A stretch of 52,289 nt of DNA from Candidatus Pacearchaeota archaeon (GTDB lineage: Archaea; Nanobdellota; Nanobdellia; Pacearchaeales; GW2011-AR1). The stretch lies in assembly GCA_016186425.1 (NCBI GenBank), contig JACPLR010000027.1:1-52289 (forward strand). Reading direction: 5' to 3'. A program made the position numbers and the translations under genes. The notes below the pieces were generated by a model. The model saw nothing but the letters and a program-made list of their open reading frames with translations, was not told the origin of the DNA and ran no database searches. This document shows, piece after piece, positions 1 to 7,580 of this stretch. Within the stretch, counting starts at the first letter, position 1. Each line of letters starts with the position of its first letter.

Positions 1-1
1 C

Positions 2-88
2 AATTACAAGAAGCCACATATGAGTTTAACAAATGGAAAGCTTAGAACTCCCTATCAAGCTTTCCTAGAAAAACAGAGAAAAGAATAA
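2..88 (+). CDS. C-terminal end of an IS-type transposase (integrase fold), cut by the window edge
   Basis: The frame is open from the left edge to a TAA at 86-88 and reads NYKKPHMSLTNGK followed by RTPYQAFLEKQRKE. The pattern N-Y-x-x-P-H-x-S-L followed by T-P-Y is the signature seen near the C-terminus of rve/DDE transposases of the IS3/IS481 type. Only about 28 residues are visible, so the family, intactness and inverted repeats cannot be judged. An alternative frame ends at 45 but shows no recognisable pattern. It is the only trace of a transposase in the window. Confidence 0.55.
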   Translation, partial: NYKKPHMSLTNGKLRTPYQAFLEKQRKE

Positions 89-134
89 AAACAATGAATA
101 ACTTAAATCAGCGAGGTAACATTAATAGAGGATA

Positions 135-332
135 TTACAGTAATTCATCAGAAATATAAGATTCTCCTTCAAACCAAAATTTATAATGTTCCTTAATAAA
201 TAGGTGTTCTCTTTCACACCCAATAATTTCCTGTAATTGGGAATTTAAAAAAGGTACAGTTGCAATATCTCCTCCCATTTCAAAAACAGAAGAAGCAATA
301 AACAAAGGAATATCTGTTTTAATTATTATCAT
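135..332 (-). CDS. Hypothetical protein, last gene of the radA operon
   Basis: A 65-residue protein of no family I recognise; it is soluble, acidic in the C-terminal half and has one Cys. Its ATG lies one base after the TAA of the upstream gene (the join reads TAAAATG), with GAGG just upstream, so it is very probably translated from the same mRNA. The same TAAAATG join occurs between other gene pairs here, which supports this start. No cofactor or catalytic motif is visible. Confidence 0.6.
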   Translation of the reverse strand: MIIIKTDIPLFIASSVFEMGGDIATVPFLNSQLQEIIGCEREHLFIKEHYKFWFEGESYISDELL

Positions 333-333
333 T

Positions 334-804
334 TTATTCCTCTAATTTTCTTAATTTATTATAATAAGGAGATAACCAAAAATTAATATGCATTTTCTCT
401 CCAGATCTTAGACCATTTACAGCAGATAAAACCAAAGCCTTTAATGTTTCATCTCTAAATTTCTGATATCCTTCTTCAGAAAGAATTTCTAAATCTAATC
501 CGGAATTTCCTATTGGTTCACAAACAACATAAGTAGGTTTTTTTCCAATGAATCTAGTAATCATAGAAAATCTTTTTGTATCTTCATCCCAATGAAAAAA
601 ACTATTATTCTCTATATTAAAATGTGTTTCTCTAGATACATAATTACAAAAATCATCCCCACGATAGCTACAAAAATACATGTCTAGACTATCAACAAAC
701 TCTTCTGGAGTAAGATTAACTCCTTCATGAGGTAAATCTCTATAAAATCTAGTTAATTTTTCTTTATCCTGGCCTGAAATAACTGATTTTATTTCAAATG
801 TCAT
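334..804 (-). CDS. Hypothetical protein in the radA operon
   Basis: A 156-residue soluble protein, mixed alpha/beta in composition, with three Cys (Y-F-C-S, D-F-C-N and V-V-C-E) and no membrane segment. I recognise no family. It lies 15 bases after the preceding gene in the radA direction and one base before the following one, so it is probably part of a four-gene operon headed by radA. An association with DNA repair would be inference from position only. Confidence 0.65.
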   Translation of the reverse strand: MTFEIKSVISGQDKEKLTRFYRDLPHEGVNLTPEEFVDSLDMYFCSYRGDDFCNYVSRETHFNIENNSFFHWDEDTKRFSMITRFIGKKPTYVVCEPIGNSGLDLEILSEEGYQKFRDETLKALVLSAVNGLRSGEKMHINFWLSPYYNKLRKLEE

Positions 805-819
805 TCTATTCTATTTTAA

Positions 820-1305
820 TTATTTAATTCCTAATAAGCTGTCTAATTTTCCTTTTCCTAAACTAACTCTTTTCTCATGATCGCTTCTTGAAATAGCCTC
901 CAAATAGGTATCGGTTTTTTTCGCAATTTTTACATATAAAGAAAATAAAATTGATAATCCCTCATATCCATTAGCACGAACAAATCTTTCATCTGGAAGA
1001 TCTCCAATTTCATGATAATCTTCAATAAGACACTTTTGTGCAACATCTGTTATTTCAAGCACAACTCTTTGAGTATTTCTTCTAACACGGAGATGAGTAA
1101 TTACCTCTGCATTCTCTCCTTCACCAACTAATATTCCTCCTTCAGCAGCATTAACAAACTCTCCTTTCTCCAGGTTTACATAAAGTCTAAAACGAATATC
1201 ATCCCGAAAAACATCATATCTTCCATTTTTAAAACTCCATGAAGAAGCAGGCATACTTTCTAAAAGATTGGCAATTTTCTCAAGTCTTTGATATGGACTA
1301 TTCAT
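820..1305 (-). CDS. Hypothetical protein directly after radA
   Basis: About 161 residues when started at the ATG at 1305, one base after the radA stop (TAAAATG join). A start 15 bases further upstream at 1320 is possible but would overlap radA. The N-terminus is helical (SPYQRLEKIANLLE) and is followed by a strand-rich middle section with alternating charged and hydrophobic residues (VITHLRVRRN, VVLEITDV) and a basic C-terminus. No family is recognised. The tight coupling to radA suggests co-expression. Confidence 0.65.
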   Translation of the reverse strand: MNSPYQRLEKIANLLESMPASSWSFKNGRYDVFRDDIRFRLYVNLEKGEFVNAAEGGILVGEGENAEVITHLRVRRNTQRVVLEITDVAQKCLIEDYHEIGDLPDERFVRANGYEGLSILFSLYVKIAKKTDTYLEAISRSDHEKRVSLGKGKLDSLLGIK

Positions 1306-1306
1306 T

Positions 1307-3571
1307 TTATTCTTCCCCATCCTTCGGCTTTATCTCAACATCTTTCAATCCACTTGGAGTTATTAAGAAAATAGTTTCATTATCCGGAAGATTAGGAGAA
1401 TCAATTAGTTTTGCAACTCTTGAATCTTTCTTTCCTCTTCTTAAATAAACTCTGTAAGTTGAAGCGTGCCCCACTATATTCCCACCAATAGCTGTTGTAG
1501 GATCCCCAAACATCATTGCAGGATTTGCCATAACCTGATTTGTAACAAATATTGCAATGTTTCTCTGCTCTGCAAGCTTCATTAAATCATGCAAATACTT
1601 ATTCAGCCTCTGCTGCCGATCAGCAAGCATTCCTCTTCCAGAATACTCTGCTCTGAAATGTGCTGTAAGAGAATCAACAATAACAAGTCTTATAGGCTCG
1701 CCATTTTTAACCATTTCATTAATTTTTTCAATTAACAAGATCTGATGGTCTGAATTGTGGCAGCACACTCCACCTACTCCTCCTAAAAAATTCTGGAATG
1801 GCACGTCTTTAGAAAATACTTCAAAATCATAAACTCTTTCTTCCATATTAGTAATTTTCTTTTCTATAGATTTTATTTCGGCAAAAACAAGATCCTCCCA
1901 AACCGGGGCATTTAAATCTTGAGTTACGTTTTCCAGATTTAAAATATTGTTGGAAGAAAGTCCTGCTGCCTCAACTCTATAATGCTTATTCCAATAATCC
2001 TTAAAATCATCTCTTGTATCTAATTTAATCTCAAAAATAGAAGAAAGAATGCCGAACCTTAATAAAGTCATAGAAACATCATTAGCCAACTCCTTACTTG
2101 AAGTATGAAAAATTAATCTTCTCTTTCTATTACTCTCTGCATGATAACCGTCTCCGTCCCAATATCCTTTTATAAAGTGTTTCAATTTTCCGAGCGGAAG
2201 TTGCATTATCCATTCTGGTATCTCTCTTTCAGGGGATTTTTTTTCAACATCAATTTTTAATATATATTTTAAAATTAAAGCGAATAATCTGCTAGAAATA
2301 AGAAGAGTATAATATTTTTCATAAAGATGAGAATTCAAATTAAACTTTTTTTTAATAATGTCTTGTGCTTTTTTCAAATGTTCTATCTCCGAAGATAACC
2401 TAATTCTTACTGCCCTCTCTTTATATTGGCTATTGCCTTCTGCTATAATAAATCCCATAAGCCAAAGCAACTCTTCATCAACAATAATTGCCTCCGGAAA
2501 GATCGGGGCATTTATTTTTCCAGTATGGGCTAACCTTACACCTTTATTAATTATTAATTCAGATCGCACTTCTTTTGGAAATTTATTTATCAACTTGCTT
2601 ATGTCATATTTATTAATCTCATTCTCAATCATAGGAAGAAATCTAGGTATTGTTATATAATCTCCGATTCTCAATGAAGAAGCTTCTGCTGCCTCAGGAT
2701 ACATATTACCTCTTTCTCGTCTAACTGTAAGTTTTCCTTTTTTGCCCTTTCTAACTCCCTTAAATAAAGAATGAGCTCCTGTAACAGTTATTTCCCTTCC
2801 GAATTTTGTCTTAAATGTATAAAATTCTTCTCCTTTTGGAATATAATGGGAAACAAAATTAGTGATAATAGTGGGCTTCATTTTTCCAGTATTTGGCTCA
2901 AAAGAAAAAGTAAGAACTTTATTATCTTTTCGGTTATTTACAACCTCAGAAATACTTTCTTTATGAAATTCATTATCATTTAAAATGTATACTTTTTCTG
3001 AAGCGGGTAAACTATTAAAAGCTCTTGCAACAAAAATATTTTTCAAAACTTTTTCAGGATTTGCGCCTATTCCTTCTGCATACTGCCTAACTCTTTCAGG
3101 CCTAAATGTACCTTCAGTGTCAATATAAACCGCTTTTCCATTTGCCCCTCCTTTCTCTTTAGGAACCTGCACATTTACAGCAAGTGAAAGAGCTAACTGT
3201 GTTTTTCCCGAGCCAAACGCTCCAAAAACTTCTGTAATTGACTTGCTCTCAACCCCTTTTCCACCCAATAGATTGTCTATATTCTTGCTTCCAGTTGTAA
3301 TAAAATTAATATCCTCTCTTTTTTTAGCATACTCGCTGGCATCCATAAAACCAAGATCAAGCATTTTTCTGGAAGCTTGTATTGCTTTTCTTGCAACAGC
3401 CTCTCCAACTCCAGACAGCTCTGAAAGTGCTGGCGGAGATAATACAGCAATACCCATTAAATCATAAATTCCTGCAGCCTCAAGCTTTGCAACAGCTGCC
3501 GGCCCTATTCCAGGCAAGTCACTAAGTTTCTTCCCTTCTTCAGAATCATTAGATTTATCCTCTTTAGCCAT
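1307..3571 (-). CDS. radA: DNA repair and recombination protein RadA, interrupted by an intein
   Basis: RadA is the archaeal Rad51/RecA homologue: it forms ATP-dependent filaments on single-stranded DNA for strand exchange. The 754-residue precursor contains an N-terminal helix-hairpin-helix domain (about residues 18-60, LPGIGPAAVAKL), Walker A GAFGSGKTQ (117-125), then an intein (187-606), then Walker B LVIVD (631-635) and the rest of the core. Removing the intein leaves 334 residues, the normal length of archaeal RadA. The extein junction is ARAFN/SDHQ, a conserved stretch of the ATPase core, so splicing must be needed for function. A TATA box (TTTATAAAG) sits 28 nt upstream of the ATG, suggesting a leaderless transcript. 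Three hypothetical genes follow closely in the same direction. Confidence 0.97.
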   Translation of the reverse strand: MAKEDKSNDSEEGKKLSDLPGIGPAAVAKLEAAGIYDLMGIAVLSPPALSELSGVGEAVARKAIQASRKMLDLGFMDASEYAKKREDINFITTGSKNIDNLLGGKGVESKSITEVFGAFGSGKTQLALSLAVNVQVPKEKGGANGKAVYIDTEGTFRPERVRQYAEGIGANPEKVLKNIFVARAFNSLPASEKVYILNDNEFHKESISEVVNNRKDNKVLTFSFEPNTGKMKPTIITNFVSHYIPKGEEFYTFKTKFGREITVTGAHSLFKGVRKGKKGKLTVRRERGNMYPEAAEASSLRIGDYITIPRFLPMIENEINKYDISKLINKFPKEVRSELIINKGVRLAHTGKINAPIFPEAIIVDEELLWLMGFIIAEGNSQYKERAVRIRLSSEIEHLKKAQDIIKKKFNLNSHLYEKYYTLLISSRLFALILKYILKIDVEKKSPEREIPEWIMQLPLGKLKHFIKGYWDGDGYHAESNRKRRLIFHTSSKELANDVSMTLLRFGILSSIFEIKLDTRDDFKDYWNKHYRVEAAGLSSNNILNLENVTQDLNAPVWEDLVFAEIKSIEKKITNMEERVYDFEVFSKDVPFQNFLGGVGGVCCHNSDHQILLIEKINEMVKNGEPIRLVIVDSLTAHFRAEYSGRGMLADRQQRLNKYLHDLMKLAEQRNIAIFVTNQVMANPAMMFGDPTTAIGGNIVGHASTYRVYLRRGKKDSRVAKLIDSPNLPDNETIFLITPSGLKDVEIKPKDGEE
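1754..3013 (-). other. RadA intein with LAGLIDADG homing endonuclease (420 residues)
   Basis: In-frame insertion at RadA residues 187-606. It starts with Ser (SLPASEKVYI) and ends with His-Asn (GVCCHN), followed by Ser as the +1 extein residue: the residues needed for protein splicing. Block B is seen as VTGAHSLF, with T264 and H267 of the TxxH motif. Block F is VYDFEV followed by FQNFLGG. The endonuclease has both dodecapeptides, LMGFIIAEG near residues 371-379 and FIKGYWDGDG near 466-475, so both acidic catalytic positions appear intact. It is therefore a full-length rather than mini intein and may still be mobile. Confidence 0.95.
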
Positions 3572-3593
3572 ATAAGTTTTACTCGCTAACTCT

Positions 3594-3603
3594 CTTTATA
3601 AAG
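3594..3603 (-). promoter_or_regulatory. TATA box of radA
   Basis: TTTATAAAG centred about 28 nt before the radA ATG. This matches the archaeal TATA position for a transcript starting at or next to the start codon. The same arrangement is repeated before many genes in this window. Confidence 0.6.
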
Positions 3604-3672
3604 ATTATCTCACTTCCAGGTATATTTTATAGTGTATGTTTAAAACAAAAAGAAAATAAAAAAGAAGATAAA

Positions 3673-4188
3673 TTATTCACAATAAGTTACTAAAACACTA
3701 GCTTTATATGAAGTTGTTACTGAATTAGTTAAACCAATGTTAGTGGGAGAAATTGCTAAACCATTAATTATCCTAGAAGAACCAATTTTAACATTTTCTT
3801 GTCCAGTTGGACCTAAATTAGTTGTTACAGGACCTGATACTTTAATCATTACTTCTTGACTTTGACTTGAAGCAGTCACTAAAGTTATCCTATATTCTTT
3901 CTCATTATCTCCCTTCCCAAAATATAAAGTTTTTTCTCCGGATAAACCAGCACTTGGATTGTTTATTAACTCTACTGAATTTACATAACATCGAGATTGA
4001 AATTGAGAATTAATGGAATTAATTTTATCATCAATCTCTGCTTTCGTATAAACTTCCTTGGCATTAGGGCCATATCCTCTAGCAGCTTTAAATACTGCGT
4101 TCCCAGTAATATTAGCAGTTATCAGAGAAACAGCAACTGCAACAACAAGAACAACCGCAATAATAATTGCCCATTCTTTATTTTTCAT
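3673..4188 (-). CDS. Membrane-anchored extracytoplasmic protein of unknown function
   Basis: 171 residues. A short basic start (MKNKEW) is followed by one hydrophobic helix (residues about 6-27) and then ITGNAVF, a motif I recall right after the N-terminal anchor of many exported proteins in Woese-/Pacearchaeota. The rest is Ser/Thr/Asn-rich with only two Cys, consistent with an extracellular beta-rich domain. A short predicted helix, KAEIDDKINSINSQF, may be coiled coil. It is preceded by an unusually complete Shine-Dalgarno sequence and followed by a T-rich tract, so it is probably a highly expressed single gene. Function unknown. Confidence 0.75.
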   Translation of the reverse strand: MKNKEWAIIIAVVLVVAVAVSLITANITGNAVFKAARGYGPNAKEVYTKAEIDDKINSINSQFQSRCYVNSVELINNPSAGLSGEKTLYFGKGDNEKEYRITLVTASSQSQEVMIKVSGPVTTNLGPTGQENVKIGSSRIINGLAISPTNIGLTNSVTTSYKASVLVTYCE

Positions 4189-4200
4189 ATTTTATTACTA

Positions 4201-4212
4201 ATCACCTCCTTT
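4201..4212 (-). promoter_or_regulatory. Full Shine-Dalgarno sequence before the exported protein
   Basis: Reads AAAGGAGGTGAT on the minus strand, complementary to the 3' end of 16S rRNA, 12 nt before the ATG at 4188. Most genes here have no such site (leaderless) or only GAGG, so this one stands out. Confidence 0.6.
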
Positions 4213-4281
4213 CATTCAATCACACTAATTATAAAATTAATAAAGAAAAATGATATATATATCTTTCTAATTAACATCAAG

Positions 4282-4740
4282 TTACAGCAAGTAAAATATC
4301 AAAAGAAGAAAATCAATAACAATAAAACCAAACAAAATAATCTTTTCAATCTTGCTCCCAGTCGTTATAACTCCCTTTGCTTCAAATTTCAAAGGCCAAA
4401 ACGGCTTTATTCCCATTTTTGTAAAGCAATCAGCAATTAAATGCATAGAATATCCTGTAAAAAATCCAAAAGCAACAATAGGAAAGAAAAAAGCAATAAT
4501 AACTGAAATAACTAAGCATAAAGTCAGGCTATGAATCATTCCTCTATGCTTTGTAAAAAATCTTAATATTCCTGTAAAAGGTATTTTCCCGGCTTTTGAA
4601 AACCTAATGTCCACATCTGGAATAAAGGTTGCAATAAAAGCTGTAAAACTAAAAATAATCTTGCTAGTATTGGATGATATAAACGGCAAGAAAAGTAATA
4701 TAACAAAAATAGATATTGCCAAATGTGTTTTAAGCTGAAT
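4282..4740 (-). CDS. DUF457/YdjM-type membrane-bound metal-dependent hydrolase-like protein
   Basis: A small integral membrane protein with about four hydrophobic segments and the histidine/aspartate motifs of the YdjM/DUF457 family: PDVD, HRGMIHS and HLIAD. The family is named as a membrane-bound hydrolase but its substrate is unknown. The first standard start is TTG at 4722, but the frame stays open upstream and reads IQLKTHLA. The Thr-His there matches the N-terminal His motif of the family, so TTG would cut off a conserved residue. The only upstream candidate is an ATT at 4740, preceded by GAGG at 4752-4755. I therefore extend the gene to 4740, with moderate confidence in that start. Confidence 0.75.
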   Translation of the reverse strand: MQLKTHLAISIFVILLFLPFISSNTSKIIFSFTAFIATFIPDVDIRFSKAGKIPFTGILRFFTKHRGMIHSLTLCLVISVIIAFFFPIVAFGFFTGYSMHLIADCFTKMGIKPFWPLKFEAKGVITTGSKIEKIILFGFIVIDFLLLIFYLL

Positions 4741-5061
4741 TTTTCTTTTTTCCTCTTTTTATTTTAAGCAATTTAATATAAAAATGAGCTTAAATAGATT
4801 ACTAATTGTTCTTGAATCACACCACAATTTTGCCTACTTTATACATCTTAAGCTACTAACATTTTAAATCTAACTTATTCAATACAATTAATCTAAACTT
4901 GCTTAACTTAATAATTTGTTTCTTACATTTTCAAAACTTTATTCTGAAATAATGCTATACTTTTGTCTGATTTTAATGAGTAAATTACAGATATCTTAAT
5001 TTTAATCTACTTTATATCTAATTAATTGGTTTGCAATATTTTCAAAACTTATTTTCAAATA
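4741..5061. repeat. Gene-free gap with two core repeats (module B)
   Basis: Two tandem copies of the window-wide intergenic core repeat. One is near 4809-4858 (TTCTTGAATCAC, then TGCCTACTTTAT, then AAGCTACT). One is near 4931-4990 (TTCAAAACTTTATTCTGAAAT, with later ATGAGTAAATTACAG). No open frame of note is present. The promoter and GAGG of the DUF457 gene lie at its left end. Confidence 0.6.
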
Positions 5062-5997
5062 TTAACTCTTCAAACTCTGAATCAAATTATCAAGATTAAT
5101 TTCCTCAATTTCATTAATTACAAGATCAGTTGTATTAAAAACTTTATTCGCTCTTACATTTCCTATAAAAAAAGCCTCTTTTCCGAGTATTTCCCGCTTT
5201 TTTAATGTAAAAAGTTCCTCGCTTGCAAGATCATCATTAGTTAAATTAAGAATTTTAATCTGATCTCCAAACATTGCTCCCCTAACACTTTCAGTTCCAT
5301 CATCTAAAACAATGCTTAAGACTGCTTTCCTGACAGGCATTACCTCTCCGTGTTCAGCACAACGGCTTTCTACAGCTTTTTTATTGCATTCCGGACAGGT
5401 TTCAAAAAATCTTGGCTCAAAAACCTGCACAATTACAGCTCTTAGTCTGGCATTATCTCCTGATTTTAATTCGGAGATTTTCTTTTCGTGCAATCTTTTT
5501 TCTGTAATAACATTTTCCATAATTTCTTTGCTAATTTTTATCTCTGAAAAACTTCCCAAATGCAGCTCATCATTTCTAATGCTCGCATTCCCCACTTCAA
5601 TACTATCTCCATTTTTCAATTTTCCGTCTTCAAATAATTTTATATGATTAGTATCCCATAAAACAGTTCTTACATTGCCTGTTTCATCTGCCAGAGTTGT
5701 TGAAAGAACCTTGCTCTTCACGCCAGCTTTAGTTGTAAACTCCCTTATCATAGGTTCTTGTATGACTTTTCCAGTAATATTCACTTTTCTCATGCCTCCA
5801 AGCAACTCAGCCACTTTCATTTTCTCTTTTTCAAAACTTATCCCTAACTCAGAAGCAACAATCTGCGCAGCTCCCTCCTTGCTTATTAATCCTGATAGCT
5901 TGGCGCATTTTGCCTCAACTCTTCTGTCAATATCATTAACAGTCAATCCTGAAGCTTTAGAAATCTTGTCTATTAGCTGATTATAATTATAAAGCAT
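5062..5997 (-). CDS. rpa: Replication protein A-like single-stranded DNA-binding protein
   Basis: Binds single-stranded DNA during replication and repair. From the ATG at 5997 the 311-residue protein has an N-terminal helical region, a first OB fold (about residues 70-155, with the typical VNITGKVIQEP and DETGNVRTVLWD), and a second OB fold (about 180-295) containing a zinc finger with C201, C204, C213 and H216. This is the arrangement of archaeal RPA with two OB folds and a zinc finger. An ATG 39 bases further upstream is in frame, but the one at 5997 has GAGG 4 nt before it, so I chose the shorter form. It lies apart from radA but serves the same pathway. Confidence 0.93.
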   Translation of the reverse strand: MLYNYNQLIDKISKASGLTVNDIDRRVEAKCAKLSGLISKEGAAQIVASELGISFEKEKMKVAELLGGMRKVNITGKVIQEPMIREFTTKAGVKSKVLSTTLADETGNVRTVLWDTNHIKLFEDGKLKNGDSIEVGNASIRNDELHLGSFSEIKISKEIMENVITEKRLHEKKISELKSGDNARLRAVIVQVFEPRFFETCPECNKKAVESRCAEHGEVMPVRKAVLSIVLDDGTESVRGAMFGDQIKILNLTNDDLASEELFTLKKREILGKEAFFIGNVRANKVFNTTDLVINEIEEINLDNLIQSLKS

Positions 5998-6137
5998 TTT
6001 CCTCTTTTTTACCTCTTTTTTATTTTTAAAAACCAACCTCTAAAAATATTCTGCATTTTTAAGCATTGTGATGATATAATGGAATAATCTTCTATAAAAT
6101 TAACTATGAACTATTTGCAATAAATCCAAAAGAAAGG

Positions 6138-6147
6138 TTTATAAATA
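6138..6147 (+). promoter_or_regulatory. TATA box for the gene at 6167
   Basis: TTTATAAATA, centred 25 nt before the ATG and preceded by a purine-rich AGAAAGG that could be the BRE. It implies a leaderless transcript. Confidence 0.6.
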
Positions 6148-6166
6148 AGCAAATAACTGTTTTTTT

Positions 6167-6607
6167 ATGACAAACAATTATAAAAAATATATAGTATCAA
6201 TAGAACAAGAAGTAAGATTTCTTCACAGATGTTTTAGAGATAACCTAGATAAAATTTTAAGAGAAGGTTTAGCAAGTGGGGTTGATTTAAGAAGCACTGC
6301 AACATTGCAACCAAAAGACTTAGAAACAGCTGAGGGGCTATTTAATAATGGAAAAGATCATGGAAATACGATTATTGTTTTAAGCTTTCCAAGAAAAGTG
6401 TGGGAAGAATCTAGGCAAAAAGCACCATTTAATGAAGTAGCAACAAGAAAAATTGGTTATTTCCATCCAAGAAAAAAAGAGTTTGTAGTAAGACCGGAAT
6501 TTGTCTTAGGATGGATTAATAGAAATACTAATGAATATTGTCCAAACACATATGACGAGAGAAAACCAGTTTCTGGGCACAAAGAATTTGATTATTTATT
6601 CGACTAA
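6167..6607 (+). CDS. Hypothetical protein, possibly ADP-ribosyltransferase-like
   Basis: 146 residues, soluble. The segment FLHRCFRDNLDKILREGL resembles the opening H-x-T/C...N...I...GL motif of small ADP-ribosyltransferase-fold proteins (KptA/DarT-like), and VVRPEFVLGWI resembles the later strand where such proteins carry their conserved backbone contact. A catalytic glutamate cannot be assigned with confidence. It stands alone with its own TATA box and has no partner gene next to it, as might be expected for a toxin-antitoxin pair. The similarity is by eye only; the safe label is hypothetical protein. Confidence 0.7.
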   Translation: MTNNYKKYIVSIEQEVRFLHRCFRDNLDKILREGLASGVDLRSTATLQPKDLETAEGLFNNGKDHGNTIIVLSFPRKVWEESRQKAPFNEVATRKIGYFHPRKKEFVVRPEFVLGWINRNTNEYCPNTYDERKPVSGHKEFDYLFD

Positions 6608-6670
6608 ATTTTCAAAATTATTCTGAAATAATATTATCTCTGCTCTATTTATTAGTTTAAGTTGCTAATA
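6608..6670 (+). repeat. Core intergenic repeat (module B)
   Basis: Begins at the stop codon of the preceding gene: TTTTCAAAATTATTCTGAAAT, then TCTCTGCTCTATTTAT, then TTAAGTTGCT. It matches the window-wide core repeat. It precedes two small membrane-protein genes. Confidence 0.5.
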
Positions 6671-6746
6671 TTGACAAGTTCAAGATGCTTAATACATAAT
6701 TTTTCAGTTTAAGTAAATATATAAATAAGAAATACTATAAAATAAC

Positions 6747-6851
6747 ATGAAAAAAAAGAGTATAAAGATATTAAGGGCAGTAGCATGGACAATTGGGTTT
6801 ATCGCATTAGCTTTGTTAATCTATGGGATAATAAGGGCAATAATTAGCTAA
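6747..6851 (+). CDS. Tiny single-pass membrane protein (34 residues)
   Basis: MKKKSIKILRAVAW followed by one strongly hydrophobic helix and a short AIIS end. The basic start and single helix make a credible micro-membrane protein. Its TAA is separated by a single base from the ATG of the next gene (TAAGATG), which supports translation as a coupled pair. A TATA-like ATATAAATAAG lies about 25 nt upstream. Function unknown; no homologue is recognised. Confidence 0.6.
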   Translation: MKKKSIKILRAVAWTIGFIALALLIYGIIRAIIS

Positions 6852-6852
6852 G

Positions 6853-7035
6853 ATGAAAGTTAGTGATGCTTTATCGATATTTGCAGAATTAATAAATCTG
6901 GTAATCTTCTTATATTTTACAATAGTTTTGATAAAAATAAATTCATTAGATATCTATGGATTATTCATAAGTGCATTTGGTTTGCTAGCTTCTCTTATAG
7001 CAGATATAGCTTCAGCAGTAGAAGAAAAAACATAA
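6853..7035 (+). CDS. Small two-helix membrane protein (60 residues)
   Basis: Two hydrophobic segments (about residues 14-29 and 35-53) with a charged end EEKT. It is encoded one base after the 34-residue membrane protein and is almost certainly translated from the same mRNA. The pair could form a small membrane complex, but nothing in the sequence says what it does. Confidence 0.6.
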   Translation: MKVSDALSIFAELINLVIFLYFTIVLIKINSLDIYGLFISAFGLLASLIADIASAVEEKT

Positions 7036-7036
7036 T

Positions 7037-7097
7037 TTCAAAACCTCCTTCTGAAATCATACCATAACTTTGCATAATTTATCGTTATTTAAACTAA
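7037..7097 (+). repeat. Core intergenic repeat (module B)
   Basis: TTTCAAAACCTCCTTCTGAAA, then ATCATACCATAACTTTGC, then ATAATTTATCG. It starts right at the stop codon of the preceding gene and closely matches the consensus core. Confidence 0.6.
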
Positions 7098-7163
7098 TCT
7101 TTAAAATTAATTAAACTAGACTTAGATATATTAATATTAAACCAGACAAAATTTTTCCAAATA

Positions 7164-7205
7164 AAAGGAAAGTTTGATAAAGAAAAACATTGGTTGTCTT
7201 TATAT
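7164..7205 (+). repeat. Copy of the promoter-bearing repeat (beta unit)
   Basis: AAAAGGAAAGTTTGATAAAG, then AAAAACATTGGTTGTCTTTA, then TAT. The same unit occurs at 34867-34906 and 48557-48599, where it runs directly into a start codon. In this copy the final ATG is absent (TTTATATTTTA) and no gene starts at it. Confidence 0.7.
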
Positions 7206-7235
7206 TTTATATTGCATTACTTCGAAATAATTCCT

Positions 7236-7270
7236 TAGGGCGGGCGGTGGGGGCTTGGTTTGGTGGGAGA
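7236..7270 (+). repeat. G-rich dispersed repeat (module D), G-quadruplex-capable
   Basis: TAGGGCGGGCGGTGGGGG followed by CTTGGTTTGGTGGGAG: at least four runs of three or more G in a genome that is otherwise very AT-rich. Near-identical blocks lie at 40849 and, inverted, at 16785-16813. This one sits just upstream of the aEF-1beta promoter. Confidence 0.7.
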
Positions 7271-7275
7271 AACAA

Positions 7276-7283
7276 TTTATAAA
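7276..7283 (+). promoter_or_regulatory. TATA box of aEF-1beta
   Basis: TTTATAAA centred 26 nt before the ATG at 7305, giving a leaderless mRNA. This spacing is the main reason for choosing that ATG rather than the in-frame TTG at 7260. Confidence 0.65.
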
Positions 7284-7304
7284 CCATCATATTTTAATCA
7301 AATT

Positions 7305-7577
7305 ATGGCAGACGCAGCTGTAAAAATAAGAATAATGCCGGATTCTCCAGAAACAAATCTAGATGAAATAGAATCTGAAGCAAGAAAAATAATAGAAAGG
7401 CATAAAGGAAAAATAGCTAAAACAGAGCAGGAACCTATAGCCTTTGGCTTGAAAGCCGTTATCCTCACCTTTTCAATAGTTGAATCTTTTAACCAGGATC
7501 CTCTGGAAAACGAGCTAAGAAGCATCAGCCATGTCAGCTCTGCTGAAATCATCGATTTTAGGAGAATTAGCTTTTGA
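7305..7577 (+). CDS. Translation elongation factor 1-beta (aEF-1beta), nucleotide exchange factor for EF-1alpha
   Basis: 90 residues, the usual length of the archaeal factor, starting MADAAVKIRIMPDSPE and ending in a ferredoxin-like fold with IAFGLKAVILTFSIVE and the final VSSAEIIDFRR. It promotes GDP/GTP exchange on EF-1alpha during elongation. The frame extends upstream to a TTG at 7260, but the TATA box would then lie inside the coding region, so the ATG is preferred. It is flanked upstream by two dispersed repeats and converges with the membrane protein at 7581. Confidence 0.93.
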   Translation: MADAAVKIRIMPDSPETNLDEIESEARKIIERHKGKIAKTEQEPIAFGLKAVILTFSIVESFNQDPLENELRSISHVSSAEIIDFRRISF

Positions 7578-7580
7578 ATT

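Noticed and set aside
1239-1448. Plus-strand frames across the radA operon (also 2358-2660, 3243-3467)
   Set aside because: They are antisense to well-supported genes and show no family pattern or promoter.
7260-7304. Longer form of aEF-1beta from a TTG
   Set aside because: It would include the TATA box in the coding region, and the extra residues are not part of the family.
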